Shown: positions 37,130 to 50,915, numbered from the stretch's first letter. The stretch: 64,000 nt of DNA from Antitrichia curtipendula (GCA_951230915.1 OX579641.1:1922001-1986000); one strand, 5' to 3'. The notes: generated from the sequence alone by a model not told the origin. Numbers and translations are program-made.

Positions 37130-38303
37130 TCCTAAAAGTCCCATTGTCCCTTTGGGGTACAAATTAAAATTTGGCAAGCTTTTATGATCTTCATTTTGGA
37201 CAATTTTTTTTTATTATTACAAAAAATAACATTAGCTTTGGGGGACTATAGTTTTATTTTAATCGATATCTAGGAGGAAAAGTTATGCCATCCTAAGCAC
37301 AAAATGGAACTTGTTGGGCTACAAAAAAAATTCACAAAAATTGGAAAATAAATTTTAAGAACTCATATATTATATATTATATTTTTTCTTTGCAGGAAGC
37401 TTGATTCATTCCATTAGTTTATTAGTGGTGTGAAGATTATGGGGCTTCTTGTCTTGTGGGCAATTATAGTATCTTCTTGAGAAATCGGTTACGCATTGGA
37501 TTCATTTTTTAACTCAAAAATTTCCGTGAAAGAAAAGTTTACAAGGTTTAAGACACTTGCAAGAACAATCTCATTGTTGGGATTAGTGTGTTTCAATTTT
37601 ATTTTAAAGCTATTAATAATTTAGTTTTTCCTTCAATCTTATACTTGCTTCTACTTGACAAATTTTAAAGAATGAAAATCAAATTAAAATTTATTCTTCT
37701 TAGACTTTCAATTCAATTTTCTAGTGTAGTTTAAAAAAAATTCGAAACCTTCAATGCAAAAATTTTAAGTTACGAAGATTCAAAGTCTTAAAATCTAGTG
37801 ATACAAGGTGTCTTCCCCATTTACTTCACTTTAAACGCATATATCACTAGTAGAAAGGTTGGTCCTTAGGCATCAATTAATAGTATTAGAGCGTAATGCT
37901 AGAAGTCCATATTAGCACCAAGCTAAAGTGGAAGGTCCATATACCATCCTTTTAAGCATGCCCATCTAATTAGTGATAGTCGTAGATGTTTCAAGGAACA
38001 TGCCACTATTTTCTAGATAAGGGACGTATTGAAAACCCTAACCATTTATGGGTTTCCTACCTTAGTGCCAATATGGGCCATGGGCACAATGCTATGTCAC
38101 TATTCCTTGGTGCCCCTAAACCACCCTTTCTATTAGTACATCTTGCAATCTACGTGGTCAAAGTTTTTGAAAATTCTTCCATACATTCTTGTATTAATCT
38201 AGTGCAAATGCTATAGTTGTATATGCAAAAATATTAATTTAAAGTGATAAATTGCCGATTTTGAATGTTTTTTGATAAAAAGAAGACCTTGGGACTTTCA
38301 GGG
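37130..38303. mobile_element. TTAA-flanked element of a related family (1174 bp)
   Basis: TTAA at 37126-37129 and 38304-38307 flank TCCTAAAAGTCCCA and, on the other strand, CCCTGAAAGTCCCA. No transposase ORF is present. An internal CACTAGTAGAAAGG word (37848) could be another small element end, but its partner is unclear. Confidence 0.6.
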
Positions 38304-38307
38304 TTAA

Positions 38308-41300
38308 GCTTCTAGGCATAATAATAATTTTATGATGTATTAGATTTAATCATAAAATGAACCCCAATTTGTAGAAAGGATGAAAGAGAAAGTTAAGCTA
38401 AGAATAATACAAAAGAAACACAACACCAAATTCCATGTAATAGAAATTTTGTCTACTCAACAAAACCACAAGGCAACTAATATAAGGGGGTAACTTCTTT
38501 AGGAAAGGTCAATAAATCTATTGTTTTGTGACTAAAGTCACTTGTTTTGTATTTTAGATTGATATTTATCTAATTTGATTTAAAGCTTGTTTTAGGGAAT
38601 AATAAAAGAACCCAAATTTATAGTCAATTAAGCACCGCCCAATTCCAATGCTACTTCTAATAGACTCAATGAATGTTGTCCTAAACCAATATAGTAGTTT
38701 GGCTCAAATGTCAAATCTCTTGTCAATCCTCAAGTTTAGGTCTATTCGTCATGCTACATGTATGCACTATTAACGTAATCAACTGTCAAGTTATATATTT
38801 AGAATTCAATAAACCTTTAGGGACAATACAACTTCTCTGGGTAGTTTAAAAAAAATTCTTTGTCCTAGGCCATAAAATAATTACTAATCTAATTACAATT
38901 TTAAGATGCCCAAGAAATTAATATTTCTAAATCATAGCATCATATACATAGCAAGAAAGTTGCTTGTTCTTTCATGGTGCATTGGTTCAATTGATCTTCA
39001 TGTCATTCCAATTGCACCCACTTCTTTTAATCAATTTGCCTTGAGCTTCAATTGGATATAATTGGATCAATTTGCCTAGACTCACACTTGAGACCACTTG
39101 ACTATGAGACTCAACCTATGACCGTCCTAATCATTTTTTGCCATGACTAAGTCAACTTCCTCTAGACCTAGGCTATACTACCTATTTGACAAAGATTGCA
39201 AACTTGCAATTAGGCTAGCGTGCAATTACACTAATAACAATAAATTGCACACCTTGATATTGCACATGAAAATTTGACGATTAACCACTAAATGACCAAG
39301 GCCTTTTCTTTGCCCAAAAAACACTCTAAATTGCCATTTTAATTGCAAAAGAGTAAAAAAAAATTGAAATTTGTTTTTCATTACAAAAGAATTTAGCCCT
39401 TCAAAGGGTTGTTTAACAAAGGTTCCCTAAGTGTGAACCAATGGAGTGTTGCCCAAAATATTTAATAATTATGAATTATTATTATTATTAAATTTTACAA
39501 ACAATAAATAATAAAAGAATCACAATTTGATTAAGTGCCACATCAAATTTTGTAACAGGTAGTTTTGTATTTATTTTAAAAATTGATTTATTATTATTAT
39601 TATTAAAATTTTTCTTTTTTATTAAAATTGTTCCACACCATCCAAGCCCTCCATTTTGTTGAATTAAATTAATTTTTTTGGCCAAAATTCTTGACGGCTT
39701 TCTTTAGGACTCAAACTTCTTGTAATGTTTGCACATTTTACCGTAGGATCTTTTAAAGAAAACTAACCATAGGATCTTTCACCTAACTGGAATGAAAATG
39801 TGCCGAATAAATTTCAAAAATTTTGAGTGCACAGATTGCAATATATTTGCATTTAAAGTGAAAAAAACAAGTTTTTTTGCACATTGTGGGACTAGATTCT
39901 TTGACTTTAAACCTTTTTAATTTTTTTTCACTATTGAGTTTTGAGGTTTAAATCTTTATGGTGTATAATTGGATTGAGAGTATAGAAAAAAATAGGAATT
40001 TAAGAAAAAAATTCACTCTTAAAAAATTATTAATATCTCTAAGATGAAATTAAAACACACTAATTTCAAAAGTGAGATTGTTCTAGCAAGCAAACCAAAC
40101 ATGTGGAACTTTTTTTTTTGTAAAATTGTAAAAATTGCATTCAGAAATGAATCCTACAAGTTATTTTTTCAAGAAGATGCTTAGATTGCCCAAAAATCAA
40201 GATTATCCATAGCTTTTACATCACTTACTTAAATGAAATGAATTAAACATTCCCATTTAGACAAAAACATAATTTGTGAAAAAAAAATTCAAAATTCAAA
40301 ATTTCAAATCTTTTTTTGCTGCTTGTTTACCATGTTTTGAGCTTATTTGGGCATAACTTTTGTTCCCAAGCACCAACTAAAAAAAATAATATATTCTCAT
40401 GAAGCTAATCAATTTTTCTATCTTCAAAAAAAAATTCAAAAATTCATGATGAAAATTGAGATTATAGGTACTTGCCCAAAATCCAATTTGTCCCTCGAAA
40501 GGATAATGATCATTTAGGAGCTAAACTTAATTGGGAAGAATTATACAACTAGAGTAATCAAATTGCAAACTTCAATGTTGAAGAATTAAACACACATACA
40601 CTATTTTCTCATTGCTTCAATTACACTAAGGTGCAACTCAATTGTGTCACAATTGGTTCAATTGAATTATTTCAATACCGCATTTACTAATTGACTTCCT
40701 CAATTAGGCAATTGGTGAGACAACTTCTCACAAAGAACTTAGTCTGACTCAACAAACGGAGGTCACATTATTTCTGTACAACTCAATCAACTTAGACACT
40801 CAATTGGCTTCACAATTAATTCAACCTAATTAACACCAGATTACACACCACTCATTGGTCCATGCTTACATTTTACAGGGAGAGTAATGCACATTACAAT
40901 TTATTTACACAATTAACACATACAAAAGCTCTTCCTCACCATTAACACATTATTCATCCTCCATTTCCAACTCACAAATCGATTGAGAGAACTATAATCC
41001 CAACTGAACTTCCTCTCTAATATGCTCTTTTATGTTGGACTTCACAAGTTAATTTGCTTGAATCTCACAACTAGTTCCAATTTATTCCGTAATACACACT
41101 TCAAAATTGATAATTTAGCTAGTTCAAGTTGTGATAATTTCTACGTTTAAACTTGACAATTTATTCTCTCTATCCGTTTAGAACGACATAATTAAATTAA
41201 CCACTAAGAACTTCACAAAATTTTATGCATAAACTTTGCAAAATGCATACATCAACGAACCAGCCTAATTCTCAGCAATTTGTTTGCTCCAACAACTCAA

Positions 41301-42215
41301 CAATTTATTGGGTTGTAGTCAACCGCTAATTGCCAACAACATTCAAGACTTTTTTTAACGTTTGCAACAATTTGATAATTTAATTGTGCAATTCTCACAG
41401 AGTAACTCATGGTTGAATTGACAAACACAATTTCAATTGCTTTCATACAAATCCATACACACGATGCAAAATGGACACCCCTCCAACTCTCAACAATTTG
41501 ATTACTTGCACAACTCTACAATTCATCTCACAACTCACCTCTCCGTAATTAACAATTGATTTGATAAACATAACATACAATAATTTTACACAAGCATACA
41601 ATAAATACAACCAATTTGCAAATTGATAGCTGAAAATATATTCACAATTTGAGTATGAGTTTTCAAATGAATCATACCACTTGTATGAAGTGAAAATTAA
41701 GCTAATAAACCTTTAACATATAATCCCAAAATTGTGAAGATGGCTCTTCACAAGAAAGGTTGCAAAGCCTATTTGTCCCCTTTCCTATCCATGCCAATTA
41801 GTCTATTCCATATCTAAACACCCACCAGTTTGACTCTTGTATAATATATACAATATTAAAGCACGTGCTAATGGAAATAAGACAAGTTGCTATCCCTATT
41901 CACACCTCAATAGCCAAATAGACATAAAAATCAAAAAGTTGGCAACGATATTCCATAAGACCAAGTTTAGGTGCTTTAAAGAGCTTCGTCTATTATATTT
42001 ATCAAACTCCAATTCCTAATCCCTCATTGCACATACTTTACAATTAGTTTTATTGTTGTAAAGGTTTGAAATCTTGAAATATTTTTTAAGATTTAGGATT
42101 TGTTCCCATGAAAGTTTTATAGTAATTTTTGAATTTTTTGGGGAAGGAGTAGAAGTATACTAGATGTTCATAATTATATTTTTTGGACATTGAAAAAATA
42201 GTTAAATTGTCTTGA
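38308..42215. other. AT-rich intergenic DNA, A+C-skewed from about 38.9 to 41.6 kb
   Basis: No gene is recognisable. From about 40,560 to 41,600 the plus strand is rich in CAATTG, ACACA and CTCAC words and poor in G. This is the mirror image of the G+T-rich stretch at 43,700-44,520. Confidence 0.4.
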
Positions 42216-42793
42216 TTTCTAAAGGACCAAAACAAATATTGGTCAAAATTGTCAAAAACTACCACTTTTTTTGAAGGCAATGAAAAAGAATAAAAATAAA
42301 ATGAAATAGAAAAATCAACCATATAAATTTGAACTAGAATAATATAGAAATATGTAGAAAATTTCAAATTTTTTAACCATGCAGATTAAAAGATTATAGC
42401 ATTTGAAATTAAAATAATTTTTTTTTTTACTTTGCATGATAAGGTCACTACACTTTAATTCTTCCTAGACTGAGATTTTTGCACTACACATGGTTATTTG
42501 TATGGTTATTTTTTTGGACAATGGCATCCTAAATCAAATTAGGTCCATACCTGTCAAATTTCAGAACTAGAGAAGGAGTTTTGCACATCCTATTGAAGCA
42601 ACTCAATTTGCTTAAAAAGTTGAGGAAAACATAACTTTTGGTCCAGACACGTGATCAAAAAAATAATATTCCCACGTATATAAATGTTCACACCTTATGT
42701 CAAAAATTCATAAACATTTGTTTAGAATTGACTTTGTGCAAATGTACCTAAGATTTATTGCATAAATTGAACGGTCACTTGGTCCTTTAGGGA
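42216..42793. mobile_element. Decayed TTAA-type element (578 bp)
   Basis: The left end is TTTCTAAAGGACCA, preceded by TTGA. The right end, on the other strand, is TCCCTAAAGGACCA, with TTCA outside. The CTAAAGGACCA part of the TIR is exact, and the differences are mostly transitions. Only spurious ORFs lie inside. Confidence 0.5.
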
Positions 42794-43036
42794 TTCAGTA
42801 CAAAACATTGAATCTAAAAGGCTTAAAGTTTTTTATTTTATAAATTTAATAAAAGAATATTTATTCAAAAATTGATCAATACCTAAACGGAAGATTTGAT
42901 TCATTCAATGTTGATTAGTAAGGTAATGAATATTTTTGTCTTACTAGCAATTGGCACCTCAAGAAAAAGAATGCATGATTATTTAATTGAATCTTATACA
43001 ATTTTCAAAAACAAATAAGTGAATTTCATTTAGATT

Positions 43037-43159
43037 CACTAGTAGAAACATTGGTTGTTGAGGCTTGAGAAGCATTCCCCCACATCTAGTCAAGTTTGTC
43101 ATGTGAAGTCTTCTTGTGGATCTTCTCTCTAATCAAGGCAAACAATGTTTCTACTAGTG
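43037..43159. mobile_element. CACTA-like MITE (123 bp)
   Basis: CACTAGTAGAAACATTG at 43037-43053 is repeated exactly in inverse at 43143-43159. The 3-bp duplication ATT lies on both sides (43034-43036 and 43160-43162). CACTA ends with a 3-bp duplication are the signature of the En/Spm superfamily. The element is too short to encode anything. Confidence 0.85.
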
Positions 43160-43162
43160 ATT

Positions 43163-46100
43163 AGTTACAACAATGCTATTACTACTTGGAATAAATATTT
43201 TTGAATGTCATATTATAGAGTTGTTCTATACAAACACATTGTGACAAGGTGTAAATACTCTTTGTATAAACGAGTGTACAAAACTCCATTGAGTGGTTTG
43301 CAAGCCAATACACAACCTTTAGTGTAATCCAAGACATGATAATGGATGGAATCTCAACCTATGCCATGACCTAATGGCTCTGAACTCACGATAAACATTG
43401 TAAGTCAATAAAAAAACCTCCAAATGAATTATGATACTTGTCACAATCACCAAATAACTTTGAAAGCAATAACACAAATGCAAAAAATACCTACATCACT
43501 ACTTACATTTGACATTGACAACATCCTTGTAACAAAAAGAAATAAAATGCCCACATATGATGCATACACAAATGTAGTAAGAGGCTAAGTAATACCCATG
43601 TAGTCTGAATTATATTTTCCTTAATTGGTTGTTTTTCATGCTTATTTGTAGAATTAGCCAATAGAAAGAGTAGTTCAAAGATTTATTAATAATAGTTACC
43701 AATTGGGATCGGATTTCAAGTGAATTGAGATATAAAAGGATATTATGGTCAATTGGTAGTTATAATGTTTGGAAAGCTTAGGCTTACAGGCTAGTGTTTT
43801 CCAATTGTGAGTTCAATTGACCTCAATGTAGTAAGGACTCCTTCCAATTGCCAAGAATAAAACAATTGTGATTTTGTATGTGCTTTGTTGTGTTAATAGA
43901 AAGAGTGTTTGCAATTGTGAGTTTGTGTGATGAGTAATTGTGTGTGGATAATGTATATGTATGCTTTGAAATTGGAGAATCAATTGTATGATGTGTTTGT
44001 GTGTGAGTGAATTGTTGAAGAAACTGATTGTTGAGATTATTGTGAAATTATGAAGCAAATTGTGGTTATATAATTGAATGAATTTTATCGATAGAAAGAA
44101 CTGATGTGAGTTATTGAATTGAGGATTGATTGGAAGAATTTTGTTTGTGTAATTGGATTGAAGATTAAATAAGTAACAACTGGAGATAAATTGTTGTGAA
44201 GTAATGAGAGTGTTAATGTGTGACCTGTTCTAAATCAATTGAACATTGTGAGATTAGAATTTGTGAAAGAATGTATGTGAAGCAATCGGAATTTTGACTG
44301 AAAAATATTAACCAGGGATTGAAAGAACTATGGAAAGTTGAACAATTGGGAATGATCTATGTATTAGAAGAAGTCTACTATTAAAAACTCAATTGAGAAA
44401 GATGATGATGTGGGTAGGTGCTGAGCATTAAGCTTGATGTTGGTGATTATTTATTGGAGCACAAGTCAACTGGAGTTGAACAAAATTAGAAAAAGCTACA
44501 AGATTATAAAATAAATAATTGTGATAAGTAGTCCTATGACTATAGTATGTTGATATGTAATAGGAAAAACACAAATTCACAATCTTGCGATTGACAATCT
44601 ATAGGATAAATTTTAGAATCCGATTTGAAATATCTTACCTCCTAGAGTTCAAACTCACCCCATATGTGGTTTATTTTTAATAGAAAAATAATTTATAAAT
44701 CCATCTACAAACCCTTTACTTGTCCCATTTTCCAATAACTAAGCTCCTTTCATGTAGCAAAAACATCCCCCTTCTATGAAACTTTGAAAGCACCAATTGT
44801 AAAAATCCAACATAAAACTTTAATGACTAACCACCCCTTCAAGATAAAACATGGACACAAACATTGACTAATAGGGCCCCTCCTATAATGGTAGACTCAA
44901 ATACTATAAATGCCATCCCGTGGAATAGACATCATAAAAAATCATAGTGGAAATACTTTTGGCACTTGTATACAACATACACTTCAGCCTAATGGTAATA
45001 TAAGAATGACTAGCATCAATCTGACCATCAATGTGTGACAAATGACACAATGTTCAAGTTGCATATTTGGTCTTTCTAGACCTTGCCATCACAATCCTTC
45101 AAGGCTAACACTATCAACCAAAGTACCTTGCATACTCATAGAATATTATGCTTGGCCACTGGCCTATAGGTGAAGAAAACTCAAGATGGACTAGAGGAGG
45201 GCATCTTCAACATAAGTACGGTGTTTTTAGGTGAAAATCACGCTAGGAGTCCAATGGTGAAGTCGATTTACTAAGATTCTTCTTCATGTGAAAGATTCTT
45301 TGTTCCCCAAAAATTAAAGGAAATAACAAAATTTGATTTTCTTTCTTTGAATGTGAAAAGTAAGAATATGGGCTTGCACATCTTTTGTAGAGTTCTATGG
45401 GAGACTCTCCAAAAAGTTCCGTAATTTTTTGGTAGTTAAAAGATATTCTTCCGGACGGTCAATTGCCAAATTTAACGATGGAAAATTCATGGAAATTATC
45501 TGGGGTGCGTTAAAATCTAAATAAAAATTAGACTAGCTTCTTTTATGCTAATAACATACTCTAACAAGTTTCAAGACATTTTGATAGCCAAAAGACCCGA
45601 AACTAGCAAGATTCTCCCAAGACCGACAATTTTGAAGATTATGATAGAGTTGACCAGTGTACCGGGAGCATACAAAGTCGGAATGGGCCGAAATTAGGTC
45701 TTTTATTATTCCCTCATACCTAATTAAAACCTTAGGCTAGTTATTTTCCACATAAAAGTCAACCTCCAAAAGTTGGATTTTAAACCCTTTTGGAGTTTAA
45801 GTTGAAGCTAGCTTCTGATGGTTTTTAGCATAAGGAAAAAGGGTGGGGTGGGGTCTTATAGACTAAAAATAGCCTTATGAAGCCAATGGCGCAATCCATT
45901 TGGAGTCTTTCTCCAAAAGTTAGAATTAGATCCAACGTAGAAAGTTAAAACTTGTAGATTAAGATGAAAATCTTAGTTGATAAGATTACCAAGTAGGAAA
46001 AGAGAGAAGGTGAGTGCCCTTGGAAACATATATAAGGGCACTAATTTTCCTCTCAAAACACCCATATATCCATATATCCCTTTTAGTTCATTTTGAACCC

Positions 46101-46617
46101 TTGTTACATTATTTGGATCTATTAATTTGGATTTTTGGCCATTTGGGGCCAAATTGCCAATTTCTATTGTTTTTGGAGCATTTCAAGCTCCATTGTTGGT
46201 GTTTTTGAAACTTTCCTTGAAGGACATTGGGGTCCCTTCAACATTTGCTCTTGTTTTTGCTTGTTGAGTTGTTTTTTGCTAACTTGTTGCGTTTTCAGTT
46301 GAAGTGTTGTTGTTGTACTAATCCTAGAAATATCCCTCACCATACCTTGGCGATGTCCCTTTGGAGGGCTTCTAGTCTATGTTTGTAAATTCTAAGCTTT
46401 TAAGTGGAAATTCCTTAATTGAAAAATCCCCTAGTTTTCAAAACACGAGCCTTATCGTTTTGACCTAAGTCCACTGCTATTATGTATATCAATGTGTGGT
46501 ACTCTGAGAGGAATTGCCGCAAAGGCTTGATGAAGGAGATTCAACAAGTTTAAACTCATTTTAGCATTTTCAATCCTTTTGTTTCATACAATTCCACCAG
46601 TGCTTTGAACTATGTAA
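43163..46617. other. AT-rich intergenic DNA, G+T-skewed at 43.7-44.5 kb
   Basis: I recognise no gene. The stretch 43,700-44,520 is G+T-rich with 'caattgtgag' and 'gtgtgtg' words. A TATA-like word followed by a short stem (atatataagggcact, 46026) could be a core promoter or an LTR remnant, but no LTR pair or retroelement ORF is visible. The ORF 46014-46208 is not convincing. Confidence 0.35.
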
Positions 46618-48014
46618 GACGCTCAGGACTTTTGTTGAAATAAGCGTGTGTAACTTAGAGCTCCTTATCGATACATGCAAAAATGCCCAAGCTCTCCAAA
46701 GCCTTGAAAGCTAGATTACACATGTGTGCCACGTAGTGCACACCGTGATAGAAAGGAACTATTTCTTCAGTTGAACCGTGACACCGAACTGCAAACCTTG
46801 CAATGTTGACACGCCATCACAACCAAAATTGATGACCTTCTCTGCAAGCGCTTTTGTGTCCAATGCCCCACTAGTGGCCATTGCTTTGATGACGAGTTTG
46901 GTGACATTGTCAACGTTAGTAGCACAGTCAATTCGCTGCAAGGCAACAAGCAGAGGGACCCAAATCCAGTCGCAGACCACGTAGACTTAGTGCATAGACA
47001 AGTAAGAGCTAGTACGGTTAGTGGTGGCCTCATCCACAATTATGGCCACAAAATTGGTGTTCTGTAGAAGTTTGTGTTGTTCTTGAACAATAACCTTGTA
47101 CATATAAGATGGATTGCCATGATCTAGTTGTTGTTGTTACATGAATTAGCAGTGGATAAGTCTAGGACAACTAGTAATTTGTATAAGTTTTGACGTGACT
47201 CAAACTCAACCATCAAACGACCACTTTGTAGGACTTGGAATAAGGTGGAAAATGGAATGCGTTTTCTATTTGATTCCATTGTTGTGCAGTGGTTAACCTG
47301 GTCTAAGATAGAAGAAAGTACGCAAGTAGCATACAAAGGCATGTTCTTGTAGTGTTTGCATTGACTTGCAATGTACTGATCACTTTTCTTTATGCCATGC
47401 AGGGGCAAGGCTTTCTTAGCATAATGTTTTCCATCATACTTGAACAAGGTGTTTGATTTAGAGGCTATAATGCATGGTTTTCAATCAAATGCGCTACAAA
47501 CCTTGCACTTGACCATATGCAACACCCCATTGCTTGCTAGTATTCCCTCAGTCCACAAAAGCTTAGTAGCCCACTTAGTTTGGAATTTGCGGTGTCTATC
47601 ATACTATTGATAGGCGGCGCTTTTTGCAGTTTGGGCCTTAGCTTTTGCATTTGCCCCCTTCTTGTGCAGTGGTGAGTTTGCTTCCTCATCTTCTCCCTCA
47701 GAAGCATCAGCCACCTCTTTAAGACCGCAATTGTCTTTCGATGAATCAGACAATGCAATGACAGGTGTCTTTAAGCTCACAATGCAAATGTCTCCGGAAC
47801 CAGTTAAGGAGCCCAGTGCCATATTGTCATTGGCAGAATTCAGTGGTCCAGCCAAATCAGAAGAAGCCAATTCTTGTAGACCATCGAACTTGGCTCCTGG
47901 TACATCCGGGAAACAATTGTCCAAGACCGTGCAGAGAGGTTGTCCGGCTCCCGATTTGCACGTACTTGCAAAATAAGTTTGCAATGTTGCCTTCATTGTT
48001 GTCCTTTGTTGCAA
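46618..48014 (-). pseudogene. Decayed hAT-superfamily transposase
   Basis: Read on the minus strand from 48014, the translation starts MQQRTTMKATLQTYFAS and continues in one frame through a zinc-binding-like segment (KWATKLLWTEG ... MVKCKVCSAFD) to about 47127. That frame carries a TAG at 47604-47606 and a TGA at 47481-47483. After a frameshift it continues with NFVAIIVDEATTNRTSSYLS, a TAA (46987-46989), then VCDWIWVPLLVALQRI and NFGCDGVSTLQGLQFGVTVQ. After another shift it reads PFYHGVHYVAHMCNLAFKAL. The order VDE, cDGvs.lqG and H-x3-H resembles the RNase-H-like core of hAT transposases of the ZNF862/C17orf113-like type. Three stops and two frameshifts mean it is dead. Ends and TIRs were not found. 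Confidence 0.7.
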
Positions 48015-49359
48015 AGTCTATTGTTATCACGTGGACCTTTTTCTTCCAACGCATTGCTGTCAATGCCTCTCGCGTAGTCTTCACCAATTTCTTCAGGTGC
48101 ATCGCCAAAGCCGCCTCACCTGCCAAACGGTCTTCCAATCAATTGTCACTTGATTCTATGACGGGTAATTCACAAAGCCAAGCACACTACAATGGAAATC
48201 TTCAAACAAAGCAAGAAGACTGGAAACAACTTGTGCCCAGTGACCAAAACATTGGGTGAACTTAAAATTGTATGAGTATGAAGAAAAAACCACGCACCCA
48301 AGTCCAGTTTGCACCTCTGCATTCATTTTGTCTGCTATCCTATACTTGCAATAAACCACAATGGAACAAGAATACATAATGGAAACGAGCGTTGCTAGCG
48401 CGTGAGCGGAGAGCGGGGAGCAGGAAGTGGTGAGCGGGGAGGGCAGATTTTAATTATTAAAAAGAAATTCTTCAAAATAAGGAAATAAATTTGAATGAAC
48501 ACGAATAAAAAATATGATGTAAACTGATGGAAATGGATGAAAAAAAATCTGGATGTACATAGAAATGGACGAAGCACGGGGCGGACAATAGATGAAATTG
48601 GATGAAAAAAGTAGATGAAAAGTGGACCAAAAAGTAGATGAAAAATTTGGATGACAAATGGATAGCAAAGTAGATGAAAGTGGATGAAGAAATTGGATGG
48701 GAAAGGTGGGTGACAATAAATGGGACAGCTTCACAACATCAGAGCTTCAGAAATTGGAACTCGCTCATGAAAATGGATAACTACCCGAATGACAAACTCA
48801 TCAAAATCCAAATGACTAACTGATGACAAGGATTCGCAGAAAAATATTGCCTTTTACGAGAACGACGACACTACATTTACAAAAGAGGGTTCAGCTAACT
48901 GAGGACCTAAGACCGCGTAATAACAATGCTTTATAACCGTGGAAGACAATAGATCAGTGTTATAGAGAATTTATGTTTTGAAGTGGCTGCATGGTTAATG
49001 AACCTAGTTAATGAACCTAGTTAACTATGCATTCCTTCGTTGTACAATTCGAAATCATAAAACATTTACACAGAATTGTAGCATTTCACATGTACGCCAA
49101 AACTTAGAAGGTTCCATTGCTTTATGCGGTGTACTGAAATTAAATGTAGAAATTCATACAATGCTAATTGGAAACACAAAACATAATGTCTGAATCTAAA
49201 AAAGCAATACAGAGAACTCCAGTACATTATTTTGATAGGATGGCTTACTCCTACAAGGTTCAGAAAATGCAAGTAGTGACCCTTCTGGTCTCACTACTAC
49301 TTCATTAATAACACTTGTGGTCACATGAAGATCTCTGGGAGTGTATAAGCACTTTCTCT
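48015..49359. other. Flank between the two transposon remnants, with (GATGAA)-type repeats
   Basis: Positions 48480-48720 are made of degenerate repeats of a GATGAAA/GTAGATGAAA/GGATGAAA word. A GC-rich run of GAGCGGGGAGC words lies at 48395-48445. The ORFs at 47857-48138 and 48395-48734 are shadows or repeat translations. I see no gene. Confidence 0.45.
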
Positions 49360-49632
49360 CTAATTAGGGTCTAAGTGGTTAAGTATTCCACTAAGAAGTA
49401 TTAGCTTCACCTCATTGAAACTAAAACTGGGAGCATGAATGAAGCCATGTACTGGGGATTGCAGGTTACAAATGACGGTAAGAAGGAAATAAATGTGCTT
49501 ACAATTTGACCACTGACCGCGCTTTCCTAAGGCCTTTGTCTTCATCTCTTTGAAATAAGGACACGTGCACTCTGGAAACGATGAAATCGTAAGCATGTAT
49601 TGCTCAGTCCGCGGTTCTATTCCAGAAGTTAA

Positions 49633-50565
49633 CCCCTAAAGGTTTTTGACTATGTTTTCACCAAAACCGCTCCAGAACTGCCATTTCTAATACTAGTGCC
49701 AAATTTTAGAAAAAAAAATTTTGGACACTTGTAGCCGTAGGATCTTGTAGAAAACTTGTTTAAGAAGATGTGGAAAAAGTTTCAGAATTTTCCACCGAGT
49801 GGATTGCAAGATAATAGCGTTTGAATTGACAAAAATCCTTTTTTTGTCCCTGCGAAAAAACGGGCAGCTGCACTTCACAAGGTCACATTTGTATGAAAAA
49901 ATGTCCAAATTGATGGTTACTCTTTGGGTTTATTCTTCAAGTAAAGTTGGCTACATGCTTGAAAAATTTCAGATCATTTGGAATTGTACAACATATAGGA
50001 AAAAAATAGTAAGTAGGAAGAGGTAGAGAATGATTCAAAACACTAAATTGTCAAGAATTTATTTATGAAATTGAAAAATGCCAATCCCAACGATTGTAAT
50101 GTTATAATAAACAATCTACACCCAATGTTTTTATTTTTTTTCAAAAATATTGAAAATCGAGTTAAATAAAGGACTTCAAAGTTTATTTTAGAGTAGAGAT
50201 TCCATAACTACCCTCAAACTAAGAATCCTCATAACTTTTGACTCATTGATCGGAATGGAATGATTCAAAGCCTCCCACGTACATATAAATCTATAGAACC
50301 AATTTCAAATTTTAGTTTTTTTTAAAAGTGATTTTCAAAGAAGTTTTTTTTGCTGCCCCGGATGCCCACCGAACAATGAAAATGACATATCATTCAATAA
50401 CTTTGTAACCATGTAGTCAAAAGTTACGAAAATTGGTGGACCTTAAAGCTACTCCTCGGGCACATCTTATGTGAAAATTTTAAAGAAAAAAAAGAAAAAC
50501 TCCGGTCATAGTGAGCTGCCCAAAATCGCTATGTTGTCAAAAAACGGTGTTTGGTCCTTTAGGGG
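49633..50565 (-). mobile_element. TTAA-flanked piggyBac-type non-autonomous element, copy 3 (933 bp)
   Basis: CCCCTAAAGG is present at both ends in inverse orientation, with TTAA at 49629-49632 and 50566-50569. The element sits in the coding sequence of the MULE-like gene. Deleting it with one TTAA joins VCL to TSG in frame, and the frame runs on into the SWIM finger. This confirms both boundaries and the 4-bp duplication. The copy is in reverse orientation relative to copies 1 and 2. The internal ORF 49799-50026 matches an ORF in copy 2 but is closed in copy 1. Confidence 0.88.
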
Positions 50566-50915
50566 TTAAACAAACTATGCATCCAAATCCAGGGTGAGGA
50601 ACCATAGTCACTCTATGAATTTGTGCATTCAATATCATAGCTGAAGCGGTATTGTTTGCATGCTTCCTTGTAGGTGCCTTCAGGTTCTGACGAATGATTT
50701 TTCCTGATCGTAATTTAGGATGTTCGTCAGGTGCCAATGGAATGGGATAAGCATTGACCAAGTCAACCCCACACTCTCCCCCAAACAACCTGCGAGGTGA
50801 AATTACTTCACGTTGAGGAAGTCTGAAGCCAACTGATTCTAAGGCTAAAATCTCTTGCTTTGACAAGGCAGTGCCCCTTTTAACAAGCCAAATGTCAGGA
50901 ACGGGGGGTTTAGAC

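Noticed and set aside
37848..37975. Possible second CACTA MITE (CACTAGTAGAAAGG ... TAATTAGTG)
   Set aside because: The ends match poorly and the 3-bp flanks differ (TAT and ATA).
46020..46480. Possible LTR with a TATA-like word
   Set aside because: No second LTR, primer-binding site, gag or reverse transcriptase was seen nearby.
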